DNA of 64,000 bases from Schlegelella_A sp038231215 (GTDB lineage: Bacteria; Pseudomonadota; Gammaproteobacteria; Burkholderiales; Burkholderiaceae_C): positions 1 through 64,000 of the forward strand of contig JBBRLS010000010.1 in NCBI GenBank assembly GCA_038231215.1, in the 5' to 3' direction. Under the pieces are notes generated by a model. That model saw only the letters and a program-made list of their open reading frames with translations, did not search any database and was not told where the DNA came from. The position numbers were made by a program, and so were the translations under genes. Below, one piece after another: positions 49,223 through 56,994 of the stretch; positions within the stretch are counted from its first letter, which is position 1; each line of letters begins with the position of its first letter.

Positions 49223-49846
49223 ATGAGCCTGATCCCGAAAAAAGGCACCGTCTACGTCGTCGACGACGACGAAGCCGTGCGCGACTCCCTGCAATGGCTG
49301 CTCGAGGGCAAGGACTACCGCGTCAAGTGCTTCGACTCGGCCGAGTCGTTCCTGTCGCGCTTCGATCCGCGCGAGGTCGCCTGCCTGATCGCCGATATCC
49401 GCATGGACGGCATGAGCGGCCTCGAGTTGCAGGATCGGTTGCTCGAGCGCCGCTCGCCCCTGCCTGTCACCTTCATCACCGGTCACGGCGACGTGCCGAT
49501 GGCGGTGACGACGATGAAAAAGGGCGCTGAGGACTTCATCGAGAAGCCCTTCAAGGAGGACGAGCTGGTCTCGCTGGTCGAAAAGATGCTCGAGCGGGCG
49601 CGCGTCGATTTCTCCAAGCACCAGGAGGCGGCCAGCCGCGACGCCCTGCTCTCGCGCCTGACGACGCGCGAAGCGCAGGTGCTCGAGCGCATCGTCGCCG
49701 GCCGGCTCAACAAGCAGATCGCCGACGATCTGGGCATCAGCATCAAGACGGTGGAAGCGCATCGCGCCAACATCATGGAAAAGCTGAACGCCAACACGGT
49801 TGCCGACCTGCTCAAGATCGCGCTCGGAGCGCCTTCCAAGGTTTGA
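49223..49846 (+). CDS. FixJ/TtrR-type response regulator
   Basis: 207 residues from ATG 49223. The receiver domain starts GTVYVVDDDEAVRDSLQWLL; phospho-Asp lies in CLIADIRMDGMSGLEL, with FITGHGDVPMAV and the Lys in DFIEKPFKEDEL. The C-terminal LuxR-type helix-turn-helix reads LTTREAQVLERIVAGRLNKQ and ISIKTVEAHRANIMEKL. It is the cognate partner of the upstream kinase. Its stop overlaps the folD start. Target genes are not visible, but the aceE promoter next door is a candidate. Confidence 0.93.
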   Translation: MSLIPKKGTVYVVDDDEAVRDSLQWLLEGKDYRVKCFDSAESFLSRFDPREVACLIADIRMDGMSGLELQDRLLERRSPLPVTFITGHGDVPMAVTTMKKGAEDFIEKPFKEDELVSLVEKMLERARVDFSKHQEAASRDALLSRLTTREAQVLERIVAGRLNKQIADDLGISIKTVEAHRANIMEKLNANTVADLLKIALGAPSKV

Positions 49847-50727
49847 CGGCAGAGCGCATCGACGGCACGGGCATCGCCCGGCGCCTGCGCACCGAGCTCG
49901 CCGAGCGCGCAGCCAGGCTGGCGTCGCTAGGGCACCAGCCGGGCCTCGCAGTGATCCTGGTCGGCGACGATCCGGCCAGCGCGGTCTATGTGCGCAACAA
50001 GGTCAAGGCCTGCGAGGAGACCGGCATCCGCTCCGTGCTTGAGCAGTACGACGCGGATCTCCCTGAGAGCGACTTGCTCGCGCGCATCGAAGCCTTGAAC
50101 GGCGACGATCAGATCCACGGCGTCCTCGTGCAAATGCCGCTGCCGAAGCACATCGCGCCGGCCAGGGTCATCGAAGCGATCGCCACCGACAAGGACGTCG
50201 ACGGCTATTCGATCGAAAGCGCCGGCCGCCTCGTTGCCGGCCTGCCCGGCTTTCGGCCGTGCACCCCCTGGGGCTGCATGAAGTTGATCGAGAGCACCGG
50301 CATCGACCTGCGCGGCAAGCATGCCGTCGTCATCGGCCGCAGCAACACGGTCGGCAAGCCGATGGCGCTGATGCTGCTGCAGGCCGATGCCACGGTGACG
50401 ATCTGCCACAGCCGTACGCCCGATCTCGCCTGGCACACGCGAAGCGCCGACGTCGTCGTCGCTGCCGTTGGCCGGCGCCATACGCTGACGGCCGACATGG
50501 TCAAGCCGGGCGCCGTCGTCATCGACGTCGGCATGAACCGCATCCCTGAAGGCGAAGCCGGCGCCGGCAAGCTCAGCGGCGATGTCGACTACGACACGGT
50601 CGCCGAGGTCGCGTCGGCCATCACGCCGGTGCCGGGCGGTGTCGGGCCGATGACCATCGCCATGCTGCTTGCCAATACCGTCGAGTCGGCCGAGCGCAAA
50701 GCCGGGCGAGCGGCGCCGGTTGTGTGA
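49843..50727 (+). CDS. folD: Bifunctional methylenetetrahydrofolate dehydrogenase/cyclohydrolase
   Basis: 294 residues. The TTG at 49843 overlaps the regulator stop (TTGA); no better start is in reach. Signatures: VGDDPASAVYVRNKVKACEE with the catalytic Lys, GVLVQMPLPKHI, DVDGYS, FRPCTPWGCMKLI and the NADP loop VVIGRSNTVGKPMALML, then ITPVPGGVGPMTIAMLL. It interconverts methylene-, methenyl- and formyl-tetrahydrofolate. Its coupling to a two-component regulator is unusual for a housekeeping gene and links one-carbon supply to that signal. Confidence 0.96.
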   Translation: MTAERIDGTGIARRLRTELAERAARLASLGHQPGLAVILVGDDPASAVYVRNKVKACEETGIRSVLEQYDADLPESDLLARIEALNGDDQIHGVLVQMPLPKHIAPARVIEAIATDKDVDGYSIESAGRLVAGLPGFRPCTPWGCMKLIESTGIDLRGKHAVVIGRSNTVGKPMALMLLQADATVTICHSRTPDLAWHTRSADVVVAAVGRRHTLTADMVKPGAVVIDVGMNRIPEGEAGAGKLSGDVDYDTVAEVASAITPVPGGVGPMTIAMLLANTVESAERKAGRAAPVV

Positions 50728-50807
50728 ACTTGTGACCGAGACTTCGACTTGAAGGCAGGCGTCGGCTCGGCGAGAATCGCCCTTCGCCATTCGTTCCCGG
50801 AGACTGC

Positions 50808-51461
50808 ATGACCTTGCGCGACTGTTCCAGTCCGATCGGCCCGCTGCCGCGCGCTGCCGTCGCACTCGCCCTTATGTTCTCTGCCGCCGCCAGCCAGGCA
50901 CAGTACAAAGTGATCGGCGCCGACGGCAAGGTCACCTACACCGATCGCGAGCCGAGCGCGTCCGAGGGCAAGGTCATCCCGCTCGGCAATCGCAACGTCG
51001 CGCAGGCGGCCGCCGAGCCCGAACTGCCCTTCGAGGTGCGCCAGGCAGCGAACAAGTACCCGGTCACGCTCTTCGTCACGACCACCGCTTGCGACCCCTG
51101 TACCTCCGGGCGCCAGTTCCTGAAGCAACGCGGCATTCCCTTCAACGAGCGACTCGTCGTCAGCGCCGAAGACAGCGAGGCGCTCGAGCGCCTCTCGGGC
51201 GCGCGCGAGGCACCGACGCTCATGATCGGATCGCAGACCTTGCGCGGCTACGCCGCCGAGGTCTGGGCCTCGTACCTCGACGCTGCCGGTTATCCGCGCG
51301 AGTCGCGACTGCCCGCGACCTATCAGTACCGCGCCGCGACGCCGATCGTCGAGCGCCGAGAGTCTGTGGCGGCACGCAGCGATGCGCGACCCGAAGCGCG
51401 ACCGGCTCCTGCCGCGACGACCGTGCCGGCGCCGGCGGGCACCGGCGGCATCCGCTTCTAG
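50808..51461 (+). CDS. Exported DUF4124 plus glutaredoxin-like protein
   Basis: 217 residues, ATG 50808. A signal peptide (AAVALALMFSAAASQA) is followed by a DUF4124 module (QYKVIGADGKVTYTDREPSA) and a glutaredoxin fold, YPVTLFVTTTACDPCTSGRQ, with a CxxC (CDPC), then the cis-Pro segment APTLMIGSQTLRGY. The Pro/Ala-rich C-terminus is probably disordered. It is predicted periplasmic, unusual for a glutaredoxin, and may serve disulfide exchange in the envelope. It lies alone between folD and the convergent MFS gene, 80 bases after folD. Confidence 0.82.
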   Translation: MTLRDCSSPIGPLPRAAVALALMFSAAASQAQYKVIGADGKVTYTDREPSASEGKVIPLGNRNVAQAAAEPELPFEVRQAANKYPVTLFVTTTACDPCTSGRQFLKQRGIPFNERLVVSAEDSEALERLSGAREAPTLMIGSQTLRGYAAEVWASYLDAAGYPRESRLPATYQYRAATPIVERRESVAARSDARPEARPAPAATTVPAPAGTGGIRF

Positions 51462-51465
51462 GGCG

Positions 51466-52656
51466 CTACGCTGCGGCCGCGACAGGGCCGACGCGTCGCG
51501 CCGGAATGCTGCCCGCCATCACGGCAGCACCCATCACCCAGAACAGCGCCGAAGCACCGAGCGTCGCACCGGCCAGGCCGAAGGCCAGCGGCATCACCGC
51601 GCTCGAGAAGTTGATGACCATCGAACGCAAGGCGATCGCCTCGCCGTGCCGCTCGTGCGGCGTGATCTGGTGCAGCGTCGTCATGATCATCGGCTGCACC
51701 GCGCCGAGGGCGAAGCCGAGGACGATGGCGCAGGCGCCCATCACCCAGGCAGTCAGCGCGAAGGGATAGACGGCAAAGACGACACCGGCGAGCAGCATCG
51801 CCGCGACCAGCACCTGGCCTTCGCGCAGTCGATGCGCGAGGACCGGGATCGCGAGCCGCACCGCCGCCACGGCCGTGGCGAAGACGCCGAGTACGAGACC
51901 GATCGCCGAGGCGGAGAAGCCCCGCTCGTGGCCGAGGATGGGCACGAGGAAGGTGTGCACGTCCCAGCTTGCCGAGAGCAGCCAGTTGACGAGCAGCAGG
52001 CGCGTGAAGCCCGGCGCCTGCAGCAGGTCCCACGCGTTGCGCCGCAGCGGCGCGGGCGCGTTCGCGTCACGCGCCTCCTTGGGCACGAGGCGCGCCCAGG
52101 CCAGGCTCGCCAGGGGCAGCACCGCGAGCACGACGAAGGCGAGGCGAAAACCGCTCAGGTCGATCAGCGCACCCGCCAACACCGGACCGAAGACGTTGGA
52201 CAGCGCCGGTGCGAGCCCGAGCCAGCTGAAGATCCGCTTCAGCATCGTTGCGTCGGTGGCCATGCGGCCGGCCGCGCGCTGGATCGCGATGAGGCCGAAG
52301 TTCGCGCCCGCGCCCGACAGCACTGCCGCGCCGCACAGGGCGATGAAGCCGGCGCTGCCGAGCGCTGTCGAGAGCGCGGCGCACAGGCCGCCGGCCACCG
52401 TCAAGGCGACGGCGACGCGCATCGGCCGGTGATAACCGTGCTTGTCGGCGAGCCGTCCCGCGCTCAGCGCCAGCGCGATCGGTGCCGCCGCGAACAAGCC
52501 GAGCAGCACGCCGACCGACCACGCCGCATGGCCTTCGCGCAGGGCGGCGAGCGGGGCCGCGAGGCGGATGCCGGCCATGCACGAGTGCAAGGCGATCTGG
52601 CCGCCGATCAGGGCGAAGAGGGCACCGGTGTCGTGCTTCACCGCCGGCTCAGTCAT
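51466..52656 (-). CDS. Major facilitator superfamily transporter
   Basis: 396 residues from ATG 52656, with about 12 membrane segments. The loop between helices 2 and 3 reads SAGRLADKHGYHRPMR, the MFS signature (G-x-x-x-D/G-R-x-x). Two six-helix halves are joined by a cytoplasmic stretch, KEARDANAPAPLRRNAW. The type (LFALIGGQIALHSCMAGIRL) resembles drug/H+ antiporters of unknown substrate. Its start overlaps the rmuC stop by eight bases, so the two are cotranscribed. Confidence 0.87.
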   Translation of the reverse strand: MTEPAVKHDTGALFALIGGQIALHSCMAGIRLAAPLAALREGHAAWSVGVLLGLFAAAPIALALSAGRLADKHGYHRPMRVAVALTVAGGLCAALSTALGSAGFIALCGAAVLSGAGANFGLIAIQRAAGRMATDATMLKRIFSWLGLAPALSNVFGPVLAGALIDLSGFRLAFVVLAVLPLASLAWARLVPKEARDANAPAPLRRNAWDLLQAPGFTRLLLVNWLLSASWDVHTFLVPILGHERGFSASAIGLVLGVFATAVAAVRLAIPVLAHRLREGQVLVAAMLLAGVVFAVYPFALTAWVMGACAIVLGFALGAVQPMIMTTLHQITPHERHGEAIALRSMVINFSSAVMPLAFGLAGATLGASALFWVMGAAVMAGSIPARRVGPVAAAA

Positions 52657-54094
52657 GAGCGGTCGGTTCGTCGTCGTCGAACAGTCCCCCGGGCAAAAGA
52701 GTCTGCGCACGGTCGTCGGAAACGACCTCCACGTCACGCAGCGACTTCGAGACACCGCGCGACGACCTTTCGGCGGCCTCGATCGTGTTCGATGCCTCGG
52801 CGAGCTTCTTTTTCGTCTTCGCCAACGCGTCGCCGAACTCTCCGAACTTGGTCTTCACCGCGCCAAGGACTTCCCATACCTCCGACGTACGCTTTTCGAG
52901 CGCCAGCGTTCGAAAGCCCATCTGCAGGCTGGTCAGCGTCGCCAACAAGGTCGTCGGCCCGGTCACTATGACGCGATGGTCGCGCTGCAGGCTCTCGACG
53001 AGACCCGGCCGGCGCAAAGCCTCGGCGTACAAGCCTTCGGTCGGCAGGAACATGATGCCGAAGTCCGTCGTATGCGGTGGCGCGACGTATTTCGTCCGGA
53101 TCGCACGGGCCTCGAGTTTCAGCCTCGCTTCAATGGCGCGGCCGGCCAGCTCGATGCCTGCCTTGTCGGCAGCGTCCTGCGCCTCCAACAGTCGCTCGTA
53201 GTCCTCGCGCGGGAATTTGCAGTCGATCGGCAGCCAGAGCGGCGCGCCGTCGTCGCGGCGCCCCGGCAACTTCACCGCAAACTCGACACGCGCGCCGGTG
53301 CCGGGCACTGTCTCCTGATTGGTCGCGTATTGATCGATCGTGAAGACCTGATCCAGCAACGCCGCAAGCTGCACTTCTCCCAGGACGCCGCGCGTCTTCA
53401 CATTGCCGAGCACGCGGCTCAGCGAGCCGACATCCTTGGCGAGCGCCTTCATTTCTCCCAGCCCGCTGTGCACGAGCTCGAGCCGTTCGGCGACCTGCTG
53501 GAAGTTCTCGCCGAGCCGCCGCTCGAGCGTCGCGTGCAGTTTCTCGTCGACGGTGGCTCGGATCGACTCGAGCTTCTTCTCGTTGTCGGCCTGGATGGCA
53601 CCCAGTTTCTGCTCGACGGTCGCCCTTACCTCACCCATCCTCTGGTCGTTGGCGCGGACCAGCGCCTGCAACTGCAAGCCGAGCGACTCGGCGAGCTCTC
53701 TCAGCGACGCGCTCTGACGCAACCCCTGCGCTGCCTGAACCGCATCGAGCGAATCACGGCTGAGCCGCGCCTGCTCGGTCTGCGCCAGCGTGGTCTGCGC
53801 CAGCGCATCGGCGAGATGCTGCTGCATGGCCGCCAGTTGACGGCTGAACGAATCGATCTGGTCGTTCTGCGTTCGCGCCGTGTCGCCTTGTTGCGCCAGC
53901 AGGACCTGCTGGAAGTGAGCAAGCGTTGCGCCCAGATCCTGTCGGGTACCTTGGGCGCTGCGCGCCACGTCGTCGCGCAACTCGCGGTTCTGGCGCTCGC
54001 CGGCTGTGTCGACCGACGGCCCGCGGAACGCGATCCACAGCGTGATGATCACCAGGACCGCGAGCAGGCCCGGCGTCAGCCATTCGGAAAGCAT
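52649..54094 (-). CDS. rmuC: DNA recombination protein RmuC
   Basis: 481 residues, ATG 54094. An N-terminal membrane anchor (LTPGLLAVLVIITLWIAF) is followed by a long coiled coil (about 30-220), then the RmuC nuclease-like domain: VKTRGVLGEVQLAALLDQVF, PIDCKFPREDYERLLEAQ, FGIMFLPTEGLYAEAL and VIVTGPTTLLATLTSLQMG. RmuC limits inversions at short inverted repeats, relevant in a genome with many palindromes. The tail ends in acidic GLFDDDEPTAHD. Confidence 0.95.
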   Translation of the reverse strand: MLSEWLTPGLLAVLVIITLWIAFRGPSVDTAGERQNRELRDDVARSAQGTRQDLGATLAHFQQVLLAQQGDTARTQNDQIDSFSRQLAAMQQHLADALAQTTLAQTEQARLSRDSLDAVQAAQGLRQSASLRELAESLGLQLQALVRANDQRMGEVRATVEQKLGAIQADNEKKLESIRATVDEKLHATLERRLGENFQQVAERLELVHSGLGEMKALAKDVGSLSRVLGNVKTRGVLGEVQLAALLDQVFTIDQYATNQETVPGTGARVEFAVKLPGRRDDGAPLWLPIDCKFPREDYERLLEAQDAADKAGIELAGRAIEARLKLEARAIRTKYVAPPHTTDFGIMFLPTEGLYAEALRRPGLVESLQRDHRVIVTGPTTLLATLTSLQMGFRTLALEKRTSEVWEVLGAVKTKFGEFGDALAKTKKKLAEASNTIEAAERSSRGVSKSLRDVEVVSDDRAQTLLPGGLFDDDEPTAHD

Positions 54095-54139
54095 GAGCGA
54101 TTGTCGCAGCCGTCGGGGTTCGCGATCCGGCTCGAATCC

Positions 54140-55696
54140 TCAGCTCCGAACGGCGCCGCGAGCTGGCGTTAGCCAACGCTCCCCGAGATCGAAGACGGCT
54201 TGCACGACGAGCGCCAGCGCCGCCGCAGGCAAGGCGCCGGCAAGCATCACGTTGCTGTCGTTGACGGCCAGCCCGGCGACGATGCGCTCGCCGAAGCCGC
54301 CGGCGCCGATGAAAGCAGCCATCGTCGCCGTGCCGACGTTGATGACGGCGGCGGTCTTGACGCCCGCGAGCAAGGTCGGCAGAGCGAGCGGCAGTTGCAC
54401 ATGCAGCAGTGCCTGCCGGGACGTCATGCCGAGCGACAGCGCAGCCTGCGCCATGCCCCGCGATACGCCTTGCAAGCCGGCGTGCGTGTTGCGCACGATC
54501 GGCAGGAGCGCGTAGAGAAAGAGTGCGATCAGCGCCGGCAAGACACCGATCGAGCCGACCAGGGCGATGAGAAAGGCGAGCAGGGCCAGCGAAGGCACGG
54601 TTTGCAACACGGCGACCGCGCCGAGCAGCACGCCGGCAGCGCGCGGCCAACGCCATGCGGCGATGCCGATCGGCACGCCGGCAACCACGGCGAGCGCGAG
54701 CGAACCGAAGACGAGCAGCAGGTGTTCGGCGGCGAGCCGGCCGAAGTCGGGCGCGAACACGCGCGCCAGAAGGCCGGGCTTGCCTGCGCCCTCGCGTGCG
54801 AAACGCGTGCCGGTCTGCGTTGGCGCCGCGACGCCGGTCGCAACACTCGCTCCCGGCGCAGCGCCCGTCACGCCCCGTCGGGCGAGAAACCCGGCCGCCG
54901 CCTCGGCGAAGGTCTTGCCGTCGAGCTCGACCTCGCCGTTCATGGCGATCATGGCCGGCGCGTCGATCGCACCGATAAGACGTTGCAGCGGTGCGGCGTC
55001 GACGCCGGCGCGCATCAACAACACGGCGTCGTACTTCGGGAAGAAGGCGCGATCGTCTTCGAGCACGCGCAGGCCGAGTCGGCCGAGTTTGGCATCGGTC
55101 GAGTAGACGTCGATGAGGTCGACGCGGCCGGCGGCCACCGCGTCGTAGGCCAGGCCGTGATCGAGGCCGATCGGCATCGCGGCAAGGGCGTAGGCCTGGC
55201 GCAGGGCCGGCCAGCCGTCGCCACGCTCGAGGAACTCGTGCGACAGGCCGAGCTTCAGCCCCAGGCCCTTGGCCGACGCCAGGTCGGAGATGCGCGCGAT
55301 GCCGAGCGCCTTCGCCCGCGCCTCGCTCATCGCCAGCGCGTAGGTGTTGTTGAAGCCGAGCGGGATCGCGGCGACGAGGCCGCGCGGCGCGAGCCAGCGG
55401 TTGAGTTCCTCGAGCGAAGGGTTGCCTTCCCGCTTGAGCAGCTCGCGAACGATCGTCCCCGTGTACTCCGGATAGACGTCGACCGAGCCGCCCGCGAGGG
55501 CCTGCTCCAGGATGCCCGTATTGCCCAGGCCCTGGCGATGCGAGGCCGGGCGGCCCGCCGCAGCGAAAGTCTGGGTGACGATCTCGCCAAGGATGTACGA
55601 CTCGGTAAAGCGCTTCGACCCGACGACGATCTCGGTCCGGTCGGCGGCGAGCGCCGGCGTCGCTGCCGCAGTAACGATCTGTAGGAAGATTCCCAC
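54140..55696 (-). CDS. Osmoprotectant-type ABC transporter: substrate-binding domain fused to permease
   Basis: The frame codes for a binding domain (about residues 20-280) and then a permease. GTG 55696 gives VGIFLQIVTAAATPALAADR, a short signal peptide, and 518 residues; no better start was found, so the N-terminus is uncertain. The binding part has VGSKRFTESYILGEIVTQTF, VYPEYTGTIVRELL and FNNTYALAM (OpuAC/ProX fold for quaternary amines). The permease has six or so helices, with GSIGVLPALIALFLYALLPI and VQLPLALPTLLAGVKTAAVI, the EAA-like loop. Domain order is binding then permease, and no ATPase gene is nearby; it must be supplied elsewhere. Confidence 0.85.
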   Translation of the reverse strand: MGIFLQIVTAAATPALAADRTEIVVGSKRFTESYILGEIVTQTFAAAGRPASHRQGLGNTGILEQALAGGSVDVYPEYTGTIVRELLKREGNPSLEELNRWLAPRGLVAAIPLGFNNTYALAMSEARAKALGIARISDLASAKGLGLKLGLSHEFLERGDGWPALRQAYALAAMPIGLDHGLAYDAVAAGRVDLIDVYSTDAKLGRLGLRVLEDDRAFFPKYDAVLLMRAGVDAAPLQRLIGAIDAPAMIAMNGEVELDGKTFAEAAAGFLARRGVTGAAPGASVATGVAAPTQTGTRFAREGAGKPGLLARVFAPDFGRLAAEHLLLVFGSLALAVVAGVPIGIAAWRWPRAAGVLLGAVAVLQTVPSLALLAFLIALVGSIGVLPALIALFLYALLPIVRNTHAGLQGVSRGMAQAALSLGMTSRQALLHVQLPLALPTLLAGVKTAAVINVGTATMAAFIGAGGFGERIVAGLAVNDSNVMLAGALPAAALALVVQAVFDLGERWLTPARGAVRS

Positions 55697-55865
55697 ACGC
55701 GAAATGGCGCTTCGACCTTTCCCCGGCCGGCGGGGATGCAGGAAACTCGGCCGATCGCCCCCATCCGCCGAGCGTGCCCTCGTTTTGCTTTCCCTCTTCG
55801 TCTCATCCAAGCCGCCACCTGCCCTCGGGCACGAAACGTCGAGTGCGGTCGTGGAGCGACCTGAC

Positions 55866-56276
55866 ATGAACCAGCTCAGGGCGTTCATCGTCGAGGACAG
55901 CCCCGTGATCCGGGAAAACCTCATCGCCGCCTTGGAGGAGATGGCACCGATCCGCGTCGTCGGCAGTGCCGAGGACGAGTCTGGCGCAATCGGCTGGCTG
56001 GGCCGCGCCGAGAACCACTGCGATCTGGTCGTAGTCGACATTTTTCTGAAGAGCGGTTCGGGGCTCGGCGTTCTCAAGGCGGCAGCGGCTTTGCCAGTAC
56101 GGGTCAAACTCGTGGTGTTCAGCAACTACGCCACCCCGGACATGCGTCGAAAGTGCCTGGAACTCGGCGCCGACCGGGTCTTCGACAAATCCAACGAGAT
56201 CGACGCCCTGATCCTCTACTGCTGCCGGCTCGCCGACGGCGGCTCGGGTCACGGCGACCTGGACACGCTCTCCTGA
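55866..56276 (+). CDS. Single-domain response regulator
   Basis: 136 residues from ATG 55866. Receiver only: acidic pair in AFIVEDSPVIRENLIAAL, phospho-Asp in LVVVDIFLKSGSGLGVL, the Ser in LVVFSNYATPDM and Lys in DRVFDKSNEIDAL. No output domain. Such proteins act by protein contact or as phosphate shuttles. It is convergent with the LuxR-type regulator below and divergent from the osmoprotectant gene, so its partner may be the kinase at 56995. Confidence 0.87.
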   Translation: MNQLRAFIVEDSPVIRENLIAALEEMAPIRVVGSAEDESGAIGWLGRAENHCDLVVVDIFLKSGSGLGVLKAAAALPVRVKLVVFSNYATPDMRRKCLELGADRVFDKSNEIDALILYCCRLADGGSGHGDLDTLS

Positions 56277-56305
56277 GCCGCATGCGCGAACGCGCCGTGG
56301 CAGCG

Positions 56306-56941
56306 CTACTGGATGAGCCCGTTCTTCAGGGCGTAGTAGGTCAGGTCGCTGTTCGACTCGAGCTTCATCTTCTCCATGACCCGGGTCCGATAGGTGCTCA
56401 CGGTCTTGACGCTGAGCGACATGCTGTTGGCCATGTGGCCGATCGTCTCGCCCTTGGCGAGGCGCAGGAACACCTGAAACTCGCGCTCCGAAAGGTGCTC
56501 GTGGGGCGGCTTGTCGCCGGCACCGCCGCCCAGGCCGTCGGCGAGCAGCTCGGCGACGCCGGCGGTAATGTACTTGCGGCCGCGATAGACGGTGCGGATC
56601 GCCTTGACGATCTCTTCGGGATCGCAGTCCTTGTTGAGGTAGCCGCTCGCCCCCTGCCGAAGCAGCGTGGTGGCGTAGTGCTCTTCGGGAAAGCCGGAAA
56701 GGATCAGCACCGGCAGATCGGGGGCGCGCGCCTTGATGGCGGCCAGCGCATCGACGCCGCTCTGGTCCGGCATCGAGAGGTCCATCAGGATGACGTCGAC
56801 GTCGCCCTTGCGCACGATGTCGATGGCGTCGCGGCCATTGGCCGCTTCGGCGACCACCGTGAGATCGACCTGCTCGGAAAAAAACTGTCTGAGGCCTGCG
56901 CGAACGATGGCGTGGTCGTCGATGATGGCGATTCTGATCAT
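56306..56941 (-). CDS. NarL/UvrY-type response regulator
   Basis: 211 residues from ATG 56941 (another ATG seven codons upstream). Receiver domain: IRIAIIDDHAIVRAGLRQFF, phospho-Asp in VILMDLSMPDQSGVDAL, LILSGFPEEHYATTLL and GASGYLNKDCDPEEIVKAI. The LuxR helix-turn-helix reads HLSEREFQVFLRLAKGETI, MSLSVKTVSTYRTRVMEKM. It is divergent by 53 bases from the CHASE3 histidine kinase, its likely partner. Similar regulators control secretion, motility and stress genes, but the targets here are unknown. Confidence 0.92.
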   Translation of the reverse strand: MIRIAIIDDHAIVRAGLRQFFSEQVDLTVVAEAANGRDAIDIVRKGDVDVILMDLSMPDQSGVDALAAIKARAPDLPVLILSGFPEEHYATTLLRQGASGYLNKDCDPEEIVKAIRTVYRGRKYITAGVAELLADGLGGGAGDKPPHEHLSEREFQVFLRLAKGETIGHMANSMSLSVKTVSTYRTRVMEKMKLESNSDLTYYALKNGLIQ

Positions 56942-56994
56942 GATGAAGGCGACCTTTCGCACCGGTGGCGCGACGCTCGCAAGTGTAGGTTCGG

